The notes beneath the pieces were generated by a model. It was not told the origin of the DNA. It saw only the letters and a list, made by a program, of their open reading frames with translations, and ran no database searches. A DNA stretch of 64,000 nt from the NCBI GenBank assembly GCA_963736355.1, contig CAVTOO010000003.1, positions 78,711 to 142,710 of the forward strand, in the 5' to 3' direction. The position numbers and the translations under genes are program-made. Shown in pieces: positions 35,643 through 44,568 of the stretch. The stretch is from CAVTOO01 sp963736355. GTDB taxonomy: Bacteria > Pseudomonadota > Alphaproteobacteria > Rhizobiales > Xanthobacteraceae. The first letter of the stretch is position 1, and every line of letters begins with the position of its first letter.

Positions 35643-36044
35643 TCAGGTCGTCCGTGTCAGCGCATTGGCAATCGCGAGACCTGCGGCAGCCGACACCGCG
35701 GTGACGAACGAGCCCCACGCGACATCGACGACCGCGACCGGCCACGTCCAGTGGCGCAGCACGGCGAGCGTGGTGAGATCGAACGTCGCGTAGGCGAACA
35801 TGCCGAACAGCGCACCGTAGATCAGCGCCGAGCGGATCGTCGCGCCTTCCACGGCGCTGACGAACACCAGAATGCCAGCTGCATACATCAGGTAAAACAG
35901 GATGGCCGGAACCGGCTTGATCGTGCCCAGCATGTCGCCGACCTGCGACTGGAAGAAGCCGCGCGCCAGATAGCCCAGGAACAGGATATCAAGCGGCACC
36001 ATGACAATCAGGGTCGCAAGATAGAGAAAGACGGTACGTTTCAT
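35643..36044 (-). CDS. DUF2177 family membrane protein
   Basis: A 133-residue protein with four transmembrane helices. The family signature is present: MKRTVFLYLATLIVMVPLDI LFLG (split here for length), ILFYLMYAAGILVFVSAV, ALIYGALFGMFAYATFDLTT and a W-rich end HWTWPVAVVDVAWGSF. Members are uncharacterised, and are often near photolyase or fatty-acid cyclase genes in Gram-negative bacteria. A photolyase gene starts 520 bases away here, which fits that association loosely. Confidence 0.92.
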   Translation of the reverse strand: MKRTVFLYLATLIVMVPLDILFLGYLARGFFQSQVGDMLGTIKPVPAILFYLMYAAGILVFVSAVEGATIRSALIYGALFGMFAYATFDLTTLAVLRHWTWPVAVVDVAWGSFVTAVSAAAGLAIANALTRTT

Positions 36045-36160
36045 AACGATCCCCAGTGTGGACGGGTTGTGACCGTATCAGGCGGCCTGTAGAAATACGG
36101 CTCTCCTCGCGCCGGGTTTCAACCCCGGCCCTGCATTTGAGTTCCACACAAGGCGACCCG

Positions 36161-36559
36161 ATGACTGGCCCTACCGACAAGCTTTCCCCCTACGCCGACA
36201 TGCTCGGCATCCGCTACATCGTCCTCGACAAGGCCAAGATCGTCGCCGAGATGCCGATCACCGAGAGCATGGCCAACCTCAACGGCACCGCCCATGGCGG
36301 CGCGATCCTCTCGCTGCTCGACCAGGTCGCGGGCATGGGGGCGCGCTGGAACCTGACGACGACGCAGAGCACGGTGACGGTGGAGAGCAAGACCAACTTC
36401 TTCGCGACCATACCCATCGGCGACGTGGCGCATGCGGAGGGAACGCCTCTCCATGTCGGGCGCACGACCTCGGTCTGGCTGACGCGCGTCACGCGCGGCG
36501 ACGGCAAGCTCGCAGCGATCTGCACGCAAACGCAACTCGTCCTCGAACCGAAGGGCTGA
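36161..36559 (+). CDS. PaaI-family hotdog thioesterase
   Basis: A 132-residue hotdog-fold acyl-CoA thioesterase. The helix and active-site region read MANLNGTAHGGAILSLLDQV, with the HGG motif, followed by TVTVESKTNFFATIPIGD and the VWLTRVTRGDGKLAAICTQT strands. It is cytoplasmic and its substrate is unknown. ATG 36161 follows an AAGGCGA stretch. The stop overlaps the photolyase start region (2 bases to TTG 36562), so the two are likely coupled. Confidence 0.88.
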   Translation: MTGPTDKLSPYADMLGIRYIVLDKAKIVAEMPITESMANLNGTAHGGAILSLLDQVAGMGARWNLTTTQSTVTVESKTNFFATIPIGDVAHAEGTPLHVGRTTSVWLTRVTRGDGKLAAICTQTQLVLEPKG

Positions 36560-36561
36560 CA

Positions 36562-37984
36562 TTGACGACCGTCGTCTGGTTCCGCGACAGCCTGCGCCTT
36601 TCGGATCACCCGGCGCTGGCGGCGGCTGCGGCGACGAAAGAGCCTGTCGTCTGTCTCTATATCCTCGACGACAAGGCCAATGTGCGCCCGCTCGGCGGCG
36701 CTTCGCGCTGGTGGCTGGCGCAATCGCTGCGCAGCCTCGACGAAAGCCTGAAGACGCTCGGGCAGACGCTGGTGCTGCGGCGCGGATCGTCCGCGACGAT
36801 CGTTGCGGAGATCGCACGCGAGGTCGAAGCCAGCGCCGTTCACGCCAATCGCATGCGGACGCGCGAGGGCGAGGCGCTTGAAACGCGCGTGAAAGCCGCG
36901 CTCGACGGCATTGCGCTGAAACTGTTCGAGCCCGATCTGCTCGCAACACCGGAACGATTTCGCAACAAGGAGGGGCGCGGACCGCGCGTGTTCACGCCGT
37001 TCTGGCGGCGCGTGCTGGCCGAGAGGAGATCGCCGACGCCCCCTGCCCGCACCGAAAACGCTTCCGCGTGGCAAGACCATCAAAAGCGACACGCTCAACG
37101 ACTGGCAGCTCGAGCCGACCAGGCCCGACTGGGCCAAGGGCTTTCGCGCGACATGGGCGGCGGGTGAATCGGCCGCGCTGCGACGCCTGACGGATTTTCT
37201 CGCGGACGATGTCAAAGGCTACGCAACCGGACGCGACCGGCCGGATCAACCTGCGACCTCACGGCTGTCGCCGCATCTGCGCTTCGGCGAGATCAGCCCT
37301 CGGCAGGTGTTTCATGCGGCGCGTTTCGCCACCGAGGAGCGCCCCGCCTTCGCACGCGATATCGAAAAATTCCTCAGCGAAGTCGGCTGGCGCGAGTTCT
37401 GCCATCATTTGCTGTTCGACGTGCCGGACCTGAACACGCAGAATTTGCAGCACGCCTTCGATGCGTTTCCCTGGCGCAGCGACGCCAAGGCACTGCGCGC
37501 ATGGCAGCGCGGACAAACGGGCTATCCAATCGTCGACGCCGGAATGCGCGAACTGTGGCAGACCGGCACGATGCACAACCGCGTGCGCATGGTCGTCGCC
37601 TCGTTCCTCGTCAAGCATCTGCTGATCGACTGGCGCGAGGGCGAAAGCTGGTTCTGGGATACGCTCGTCGATGCGGACGAGGCGAGCAACCCGGCCAACT
37701 GGCAATGGGTCGCGGGCTGCGGCGCGGATGCCGCGCCGTACTTTCGTATCTTCAACCCGGTGCTGCAGGGCGAGAAGTTCGATCCCGAAGGAATTTATGT
37801 GCGCCGCTTCGTGCCGGAACTGAAGGACTTGCCGAACGCGCTCATTCACAGCCCGTGGAATGCGACGCCGCTCGAACTCTCAAGCGCGGGCGTGACGCTC
37901 GGCAAGAGCTATCCCGAGCCGATCGTCGATCACAAGATGGCGCGCGAGCGCGCGCTGGCGGCGTTGAAGAAGACGAAGGGCTGA
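36562..37984 (+). CDS. Deoxyribodipyrimidine photolyase (class I CPD), TTG start, frameshifted
   Basis: Blue-light DNA repair enzyme of about 473 residues. The N-terminal antenna domain begins TTVVWFRDSLRLSDHPALAA. The frame shifts by one near 37023-37060. The FAD-binding helical domain then follows: SRLSPHLRFGEISPRQVFHA, FLSEVGWREFCHHLLF, GQTGYPIVDAGMRELWQTG and MHNRVRMVVASFLVKHLLID, WRWD-like WFWDTLVDADEASNPANWQW. These are the FAD and lesion-binding residues of class I CPD photolyases. The TTG start matches the family N-terminus exactly and is two bases after the thioesterase stop. Confidence 0.93.
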
Positions 37985-37985
37985 A

Positions 37986-38116
37986 GTCATTCCGGGGCGC
38001 GCCGTTCGGCGCGAGCCCGGAATCCATAACCCCAGCAACAAAAATTATCGCCGAGCGCATCATCCTACACAGGGAGTATGGATTCCGGACAACCGCTTCG
38101 CGGTTTCCGGAATGAC
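37986..38116. repeat. Dispersed inverted repeat, family C copy 3
   Basis: GTCATTCCGGGGCGCGC at the left and TTTCCGGAATGAC at the right, with GGAATCCATAACCCC and TATGGATTCCGG inside. This is the clearest copy of the family. Confidence 0.8.
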
Positions 38117-38136
38117 GACAGAGTTTGCCGAACTAG

Positions 38137-39000
38137 CTAGCGCGTTTTCCAGTTCACGACAAACACACCGGCGGTGCAGATCACCATGCCGGCAATCGAA
38201 ATGGCGTCGAGCGTCTCGCCGAACAGCAGCCACGCCAAGACGGCGGTGACAGCGGGCACAAGATAAAACAGACTTGCGAACTCGGTGGTGCCCGAGCGGC
38301 GGATCAGCCAGTACATCAGCGCGACCGTGCCGATGGACAGCACGAAGACGAGCCATGTCAGCGCGACGAAGAATTCGACCGACCAGTCGATCACCCGCGT
38401 CTCGAACAGCAACGACCCGATGGCAAACAGGACGAACGCGGACAGATACTGAAAGATGTTGCCGCTGCGCCAATCGATGCCGCCGCCGAAGCGCTTCTGA
38501 TAGAGCGTGCCGAGCGTGATGCCGAGCAGCGAGAAGAAGGACGCGACCCAGCCCCAGATCGCCGTGCCGCCGAGCGTGCGGTCATGCAGCACCAGCGCCA
38601 CGCCCAAGAGGCCCAGCACCAGCCCGCCCCATTGCAGCGGCGTGACGCGCTCGCCGAGGAAGCGATTGGCGATGGTCGAGGTGAGCACGGGTTGCAGCCC
38701 CGGAATCATTGCCGACAGCCCGGCCGGCACCGACAGATGAATCGCGACCGCGACGCCGCCGAGATAAAGCCCGTGGACCAGCGCGCCCGTGACAATGCTG
38801 TGAACGATGCCCATCCGGTTGGAAAACGGCGGGCGCACGATGACGGCGATGATCGTCAGGATCGCGACAACGCACAATACGCGCAGGGCGAAGAACGTCA
38901 TCGGCTCGGCGTGATTCAGCCCCGCCTTGGTGCCGATGAAGCCGGTGCTCCACAGGACAACAAAAACGAGGGGCGCGATACGCGCTGCAAAGGACAACAA
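38137..39000 (-). CDS. EamA/DMT-family transporter
   Basis: A 287-residue inner-membrane protein with ten transmembrane helices in two EamA halves: the first from IAPLVFVVLWSTGFIGTKAG to about residue 135, the second from TAIWGWVASFFSLLGITLGT to GMVICTAGVFVVNWKTR. The small-residue motifs at helix ends (LWSTGFIG, PAVTAVLAWLLFGE) are typical of drug/metabolite exporters. Substrate unknown. Intact frame, alone on its strand between the photolyase and the formaldehyde dehydrogenase genes. Confidence 0.92.
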   Translation of the reverse strand: MLSFAARIAPLVFVVLWSTGFIGTKAGLNHAEPMTFFALRVLCVVAILTIIAVIVRPPFSNRMGIVHSIVTGALVHGLYLGGVAVAIHLSVPAGLSAMIPGLQPVLTSTIANRFLGERVTPLQWGGLVLGLLGVALVLHDRTLGGTAIWGWVASFFSLLGITLGTLYQKRFGGGIDWRSGNIFQYLSAFVLFAIGSLLFETRVIDWSVEFFVALTWLVFVLSIGTVALMYWLIRRSGTTEFASLFYLVPAVTAVLAWLLFGETLDAISIAGMVICTAGVFVVNWKTR

Positions 39001-39154
39001 ATTTCCCGATGTCCTGGCATTCTTTTGCCGGCACCTATTCCGCGGATCAGTACGCTTTTCGGGATCATGCCTGAGCGCCTGCTTGCCTGAGCAGGGTCAT
39101 CTCTGGCAACCTCATTCGACGCTTTCAAACTAAAGTTATCCGGGAGAATTTCGT

Positions 39155-40282
39155 ATGGACGTTCGTGCCGCTATCGCCGTTGCCGCCGGCAAACCCCTCG
39201 AAATCGCGACCGTCCAGCTCGAAGGCCCGAAAGCGGGTGAAGTGCTGGTCGAGATCAAGGCGACCGGCGTCTGCCACACCGACGAATTCACCCTGTCGGG
39301 CGCGGATCCCGAGGGCCTGTTCCCGGCCATTCTCGGCCATGAGGGCGCGGGAATCGTCGTCGATGTCGGCCCCGGCGTGACGAGCGTCAAAAAGGGCGAC
39401 CACGTGATTCCGCTCTACACGCCCGAATGCCGCCAGTGCCCGTCCTGCCTGTCGCGCAAGACAAACCTCTGCACCGCGATCCGCGCCACGCAGGGCCAGG
39501 GCGTGATGCCCGACGGCACCTCGCGCTTCTCGATGGGCGGCAAGAAGGTGCTGCACTACATGGGCACCTCGACCTTCGCCAACTACACGGTGCTGCCGGA
39601 GATCGCGGTGGCGAAGATCCGCAAGGACGCGCCGTTCGAGAAGGTCTGCTACATCGGCTGCGGTGTGACGACCGGCATCGGCGCGGTGATCAACACCGCG
39701 CGGGTCGAGCCCGGCGCCAAGGCGATCGTGTTCGGCTTAGGCGGCATCGGGCTCAACGTGCTGCAGGGATTGCGGCTGGCCGGTGCGGACATGATCATCG
39801 GCGTCGATATCAACAATGACCGCAAAGCCTGGGGCGAGCGCTTCGGCATGACGCATTTCGTCAACCCGAAGGAAGCGGGCTCCGATTTGGTGCCCTACCT
39901 CGTGAACCTGACCAAGACAGAAGCCGACCAAATTGGTGGAGCGGACTACACGTTCGACTGCACCGGCAACGTGACTGTGATGCGACAGGCGCTGGAAGCC
40001 TGCCATCGCGGCTGGGGCGTGTCGGTCGTCATCGGCGTCGCAGGCTCCGGTCAGGAGATTGCGACACGTCCGTTCCAGCTGGTGACCGGGCGCACATGGA
40101 AAGGCACGGCCTTCGGCGGCGCACGCGGACGCACCGACGTGCCGAAGATCGTGGACTGGTATATGGACGGAAAAATTCAGATCGATCCGATGATCACGCA
40201 TGTGATGCCGCTCGAACAAATCAATCATGCCTTCGACCTGATGCATGAAGGCAAGAGCATCCGCAGCGTCGTGACGTTCTGA
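39155..40282 (+). CDS. frmA: S-(hydroxymethyl)glutathione dehydrogenase (class III alcohol dehydrogenase)
   Basis: Oxidises the formaldehyde-glutathione adduct with NAD+ and also reduces S-nitrosoglutathione. 375 residues, normal length. Catalytic zinc site GVCHTDEFTLSG and ILGHEGAGIVVDVG; structural zinc cysteines in CRQCPSCLSRKTNLC; Rossmann loop FGLGGIGLNVLQG; class III end IDPMITHVMPLEQINHAFDL. A GGGAG site lies 8 bases before the ATG. The S-formylglutathione hydrolase gene is not in the window. Intact frame. Confidence 0.96.
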   Translation: MDVRAAIAVAAGKPLEIATVQLEGPKAGEVLVEIKATGVCHTDEFTLSGADPEGLFPAILGHEGAGIVVDVGPGVTSVKKGDHVIPLYTPECRQCPSCLSRKTNLCTAIRATQGQGVMPDGTSRFSMGGKKVLHYMGTSTFANYTVLPEIAVAKIRKDAPFEKVCYIGCGVTTGIGAVINTARVEPGAKAIVFGLGGIGLNVLQGLRLAGADMIIGVDINNDRKAWGERFGMTHFVNPKEAGSDLVPYLVNLTKTEADQIGGADYTFDCTGNVTVMRQALEACHRGWGVSVVIGVAGSGQEIATRPFQLVTGRTWKGTAFGGARGRTDVPKIVDWYMDGKIQIDPMITHVMPLEQINHAFDLMHEGKSIRSVVTF

Positions 40283-40311
40283 CGCCGCCGCATTTCTGGG
40301 AGAGGCCCGAG

Positions 40312-41541
40312 ATGGGTATGACAAGGTTGGGCAAGACTCGGATCGCATTCTCGTTCGCGGCGCTGGTCGCGGTGAGCGGCCCCGCCCTCGCCGCCGGCGA
40401 TTGCGCGCCGTTCGGCAAGCTCAACGGCTACGATGCGCAGGTTGAGCCGGCGCAGCGCCTCTACGGCGCCGACGATTTTCGTGTCGATCAGAACAATTCC
40501 GACAAGATCGAAAACGTCGGCGGGAAATTCTGCCGTCAGGTCTACACCATCAAGGACGGCGCCAACATGATGGCCGACCTTGAAATCCAGAAGAACCACG
40601 AAGCCGTGGCGGCGAAGTTCGGCGGGCAGACGCTGTTCACCGACGACCGCAACATCTATGGCCGCATGACGGCCGGCGGCAAAGAGACCTGGTACAAGGT
40701 CTACAGCCAGGAAAACGAAATTCAGGTCACGGTCATCGAGAAGCAACCGTTCAAGCCGCGGCTGACGCAGGCCGGTCCGCAGGATTTCCGCCTGTTCGGC
40801 CATCTGCCGGAATATGACGGCAAGGCCGAGCGGCGCAATTTCGGCAAGGAGACCTTCCGCGTTCAGGACGGCGACGACATCAAGGACGTCACGCCGCAGG
40901 GCACGCGCACCTACGTTGTGTACATCCCGAAAACCGGACCGGACTGCACGAATCCGAAAGCGCAGTGCGCCAGCGACATCGACGCGATCCTCAACTACCA
41001 GAGCGCGATGACCGCGCTCGGCGGCGAGGTGCTGTTTCAGGACGACCGCCACACCACGGCGCGCGCCGTCGTCAACGGCCAGACGATCTGGCTCGGGCTC
41101 TATACGCAGGAAAACGAAATCCAGCTGACGGTGATCGAGGAGAAGGCGTTCGAGGCGAGCATGAAGCCGCCGGAGGCCTCCGCGCTCAAGGCCGCGCTCG
41201 ACAAGGACGGCCGCGTCGCTCTCTACGTCAATTTCGATTTCGCCAAGGCGACGCTGAAGCCCGACGCAGCGCCCGTGATTGCGCAGGTGCTCAAGCTGAT
41301 GAAGGACAACCCGACGCTGAAATTGTCCATCGAAGGACACACCGACGATATCGGCGCCACTGATTACAACACCAAATTGTCGCAGGCGCGCGCAGCTTCG
41401 ATGGTCAGCGCGCTGGTCGCGCAGGGCATTGCCGCCGACCGGTTGACCTCGGCCGGCTTCGGCGAGGACAAGCCCATCGCCGACAACAACGCGCCGGACG
41501 GACGCGCCAAGAACCGCCGCGTGGAGCTGGTGAAGTCGTAG
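40312..41541 (+). CDS. OmpA-family protein with a duplicated N-terminal module
   Basis: A 409-residue envelope protein. Signal peptide to about residue 28 (GPALA-AGDC). Residues ~30-140 and ~150-290 are two related modules. Each has a start like YDAQVEPAQRLYGADDF or YDGKAERRNFGKETFRV, a middle FGGQTLFTDDR or LGGEVLFQDDR, and the end YSQENEIQVTVIEKQPF or YTQENEIQLTVIEEKAF. The last ~110 residues are an OmpA domain: YVNFDFAKATLKPDAAPVIA, LSIEGHTDDIGATDYNTKLS, AKNRRVELVKS. It resembles the protein at 15879, which has one such module. Confidence 0.9.
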   Translation: MGMTRLGKTRIAFSFAALVAVSGPALAAGDCAPFGKLNGYDAQVEPAQRLYGADDFRVDQNNSDKIENVGGKFCRQVYTIKDGANMMADLEIQKNHEAVAAKFGGQTLFTDDRNIYGRMTAGGKETWYKVYSQENEIQVTVIEKQPFKPRLTQAGPQDFRLFGHLPEYDGKAERRNFGKETFRVQDGDDIKDVTPQGTRTYVVYIPKTGPDCTNPKAQCASDIDAILNYQSAMTALGGEVLFQDDRHTTARAVVNGQTIWLGLYTQENEIQLTVIEEKAFEASMKPPEASALKAALDKDGRVALYVNFDFAKATLKPDAAPVIAQVLKLMKDNPTLKLSIEGHTDDIGATDYNTKLSQARAASMVSALVAQGIAADRLTSAGFGEDKPIADNNAPDGRAKNRRVELVKS

Positions 41542-41581
41542 AGTGACTCGCCTTGTCCTTCCGGACGCCGCGAGTGCGGGC

Positions 41582-41640
41582 TGTCAGGATAGGCTTCGAG
41601 ACGCGCCTTTCAGGCGCTCCTCAGGACAGGACCTCATGGG
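41582..41640. repeat. Dispersed hairpin repeat, family B copy 3 (degenerate)
   Basis: GGCTTCGAGACGCGCCTTTC and AGGCGCTCCTCAGGACAGG form one hairpin arm set. The outer CCTCATCC ends are eroded. The rest of 41542-41838 shows no gene. Confidence 0.65.
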
Positions 41641-41838
41641 CTGAGGAGGTCGCATTCGCTGGCAAGTTCAGCGCGCCAGCGGAATGACGGCAACGTCGTT
41701 GAACCGGCGAGTCCATCGCAAGCTCAGGCATACAGCTATACTTTTGCTCTATGGTGATCGGCGTTTTTCTGCGCCGGAAGCAGCGACAAACCCGCCACCA
41801 TTGCCTATAAAGCGCGGGCCAGTTTGGACCCCAGCGCC

Positions 41839-43021
41839 ATGCCCCCTCGCCTCACCGCCACCACCGCCGCGACCCTGCCGCACGACGCCGAAAAGGCAGT
41901 GCTGGCCGGACGCCTGTGGCGGCCGGACGCCCAAGGGCCATCGGTCGTCGTGCTGCGCGGCAGCGACCTTGTGGATGTCAGCGGCAGTTTCGCCACCATG
42001 CGCGATCTGTGCGAGGCAGCCGATCCTGCCGCTGCGCTGCGCGCCGCGAAGGGCGAGACGGTTTGCTCGCTCGACGCGGCGATGGCCAACACGCCGCCCG
42101 ACACGCGCGACGCGACCAAGCCGTGGCTGCTCGCCCCGATCGACCTGCAGGCGGTGAAAGCGGCCGGCGTCACCTTCGCAATCTCGATGCTGGAGCGTGT
42201 CATCGAGGAGCGCGCGCGCGGCAATCCGCAGAGCGCCGCCGAGATCCGCAAGGAAATCGACAAGATCGTCGGCGCGGACTTGTCCAAGCTCAAGCCCGGT
42301 TCGGCGGAAGCCAAGCAGCTCAAAGAAGTGCTGATCGCGCAAGGCACCTGGAGCCAGTATCTCGAAGTCGGCATCGGACCCGACGCGGAAATCTTCACCA
42401 AGGCGCAGCCGATGTCGTCGGTCGGCACGCTGATGGATGCCGGCATTCATCCAATTTCGAAGTGGAACAATCCGGAGCCGGAGGTGGTGCTGATCGTCGC
42501 CTCGACCGGCGCCATCGTCGGCGCAACGCTCGGCAACGATGTGAACCTGCGCGACGTCGAGGGCCGCTCGGCGCTGCTGCTCTCCAAGGCCAAGGACAAC
42601 AACGCCAGCTGCGCGATCGGGCCGTTCATCCGCTTCTTCGACAATGATTTCAGCCTCGACACCGTGCGCAAGATGAATCTCAGCCTGCGCGTCGAAGGCG
42701 CCGACGGCTTCGTGCATGACGGGTGCCTCGAATATCTCCAAGATCAGCCGCGATCCTGCCGATCTTGTCGGGCAATTAATCGGCAAGAATCACTATTATC
42801 CGGACGGCGCGGTGCTGTTCCTCGGCACGCTGTTCGCGCCCATCGACGACCGCGGCGCGCCGGGCAAGGGCTTCACGCATCACCTCGACGATATCGTCAC
42901 CATCTCCGCGCCGGAACTGGGCGCACTCGTCAACCGCATCCGCCGCACCGATCAATGCGAAGCGTGGCGTTTCGGCGCGAGTCATCTCATGCGTAATCTC
43001 GCAACGCGCGGGTTGCTATAA
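41839..43021 (+). CDS. Fumarylacetoacetate hydrolase-family dehydratase (2-keto-3-deoxy-pentonate dehydratase-like), frameshifted
   Basis: About 393 residues. A short beta-rich N-domain (LPHDAEKAVLAGRLWRPDAQ) precedes the FAH fold. Metal and active-site regions: QYLEVGIGPDAEIFTKAQPM, NNPEPEVVLIVASTGAIVGA, TLGNDVNLRDVEGRSALLL with the acidic ligands, then after one extra C at 42713, MTGASNISKISRDPADLVGQ and GTLFAPIDDRGAPGKGFTHH. This long FAH subfamily matches 2-keto-3-deoxy-arabinonate or xylonate dehydratases. The adjacent semialdehyde dehydrogenase would use its product, so I infer the oxidative pentose (Weimberg) pathway. Confidence 0.85.
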
Positions 43022-43047
43022 AATTCGGAAGTTAAAGGGAGTCTCTC

Positions 43048-44490
43048 ATGGGTCTGCACCAGAATTTCATCGCCGGCGAATGGGTCAAGGGCGACAAGGT
43101 CACCAAGAACATCAACCCGTCCGACACCAACGATGTGATCGGCGAGTTCGTGCAGGCGACCGCCGCCGACACCGAAGCCGCGATTGCGGCCGCGCATGCC
43201 GCCGCCCCGGCCTGGTCGCGCACGACGCCGCAGGAGCGCCATGACATTCTCAAGCGCGTCGGCGACGAAGTGATCGCGCGCAAGGATGAGCTCGGCAAAT
43301 TGCTGGCGCGCGAGGAAGGCAAGACGCTGCCGGAGGGCGTGGGCGAAACCGTGCGCGCCGGACAGATCTTCCTGTTCTTCGCGCAGGAGTGCCTGCGCAT
43401 GGCCGGCGAACTGGTGCCCTCAGTACGCCCGGGCGTCGACCGTCGAGATCACGCGCGAGGCCGTCGGCGTCGTCGGCATCATCACGCCGTGGAATTTCCC
43501 CATCGCGATTCCGGCGTGGAAGATCGCGCCCGCGCTCGCCTACGGCAACACCGTGGTGTTCAAGCCGGCCGACCTCGTGCCGGGCTGCGCGCATGCGCTG
43601 GCCGAGATCATCGCGAAAGCCGGAACGCCGAAGGGCGTGTTCAACCTGACCATGGGCCGCGGCTCGGTGGTCGGCGAGACGCATTCTCAATTCCAAGCTC
43701 GTCAACGCCGTGACCTTCACGGGCTCAGTCGGCACCGGCAAGAAGGTCGCCGCCACCTGCGTCGGCGGCATGAAGAAGTTCCAGCTCGAGATGGGCGGCA
43801 AGAACCCGCTCGTTATTCTCGACGACGCCGATCTCAAGGTCGCGGTCGAAGCCGCCGTCAACGGCGCGTACTTCTCGACCGGCCAGCGCTGCACGGCGTC
43901 GTCGCGCTTCATCGTCACCGCAGGGCATCCACGACAAGTTCGTCGAGGCCATGACCGAGCGGCTGAAGGCCACCGTGGTCGACGACGCGCTGAAGGCCGG
44001 CACGCAGATCGGCCCCGTGGTCGATCCGAGCCAGCTGGAGACGGACCTCTCCTACATCAAGATCGGCCAGCAGGAAGGCGCCAAGCTCGCCTATGGCGGC
44101 GAATTGCTCAACCGTGCGACGCCGGGCCATTACATGGCGCCCGCCCTCTTCACCGAGGCGACGAACTCCATGCGCATCTCGCGCGAGGAAATCTTCGGGC
44201 CGGTCGCCAGCGTGATCCGCGTCAAGGATTACGAGACGGCGCTCGTCACCGCCAACGACACCGAGTTCGGCCTGTCGTCGGGCATCTGCACCACGAGCCT
44301 GAAATACGCCTCGCACTTCAAGCGCAATGCCGAAGCCGGCATGGTGATGGTCAACCTGCCGACGGCGGGCGTCGACTATCACGTGCCGTTCGGCGGCCGC
44401 AAAGGCTCGAGCTACGGCCCGCGCGAACAGGGCCGCTATGCGGCGGAGTTCTTCACCACGGTGAAGACGGCCTATCAGGCGGCGGGCTGA
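43048..44490 (+). CDS. Aldehyde dehydrogenase, probably 2,5-dioxopentanoate (alpha-ketoglutarate semialdehyde) dehydrogenase, three frameshifts
   Basis: NAD(P)+-dependent oxidation of a semialdehyde. About 480 residues. Motifs: VGVVGIITPWNFPIAIPAWK, GNTVVFKPADLVPGCAHALA, FTGSVGTGKKVAATC, the catalytic Glu in FQLEMGGKNPLVILDDADL, the catalytic Cys in FSTGQRCTASSR, and EEIFGPVASVIRVKDYETAL. Extra single C residues near 43441, 43681 and 43922 break the frame. The C-terminal VNLPTAGVDYHVPFGGRKGS is typical of KGSDH. It starts 26 bases after the FAH-type dehydratase, on the same strand, with a GGGAG ribosome site. Confidence 0.92.
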
Positions 44491-44499
44491 TCGGCGTGA

Positions 44500-44568
44500 G
44501 GAGCGCTATATTTTATTTGACGCGCTTTCTTCACGCGAACCGGTACCCACTTCGCTTGAAAGCGCTAC
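44500..44568. repeat. Dispersed palindromic element, family A copy 4
   Basis: AGCGCT at both ends, then TTTGACGCGCTTTC and CTTGAAAGCGCT arms with ACCGGTACCCAC between. On the minus strand it encodes the last ~20 residues of the membrane protein that ends at 44506. Confidence 0.8.
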
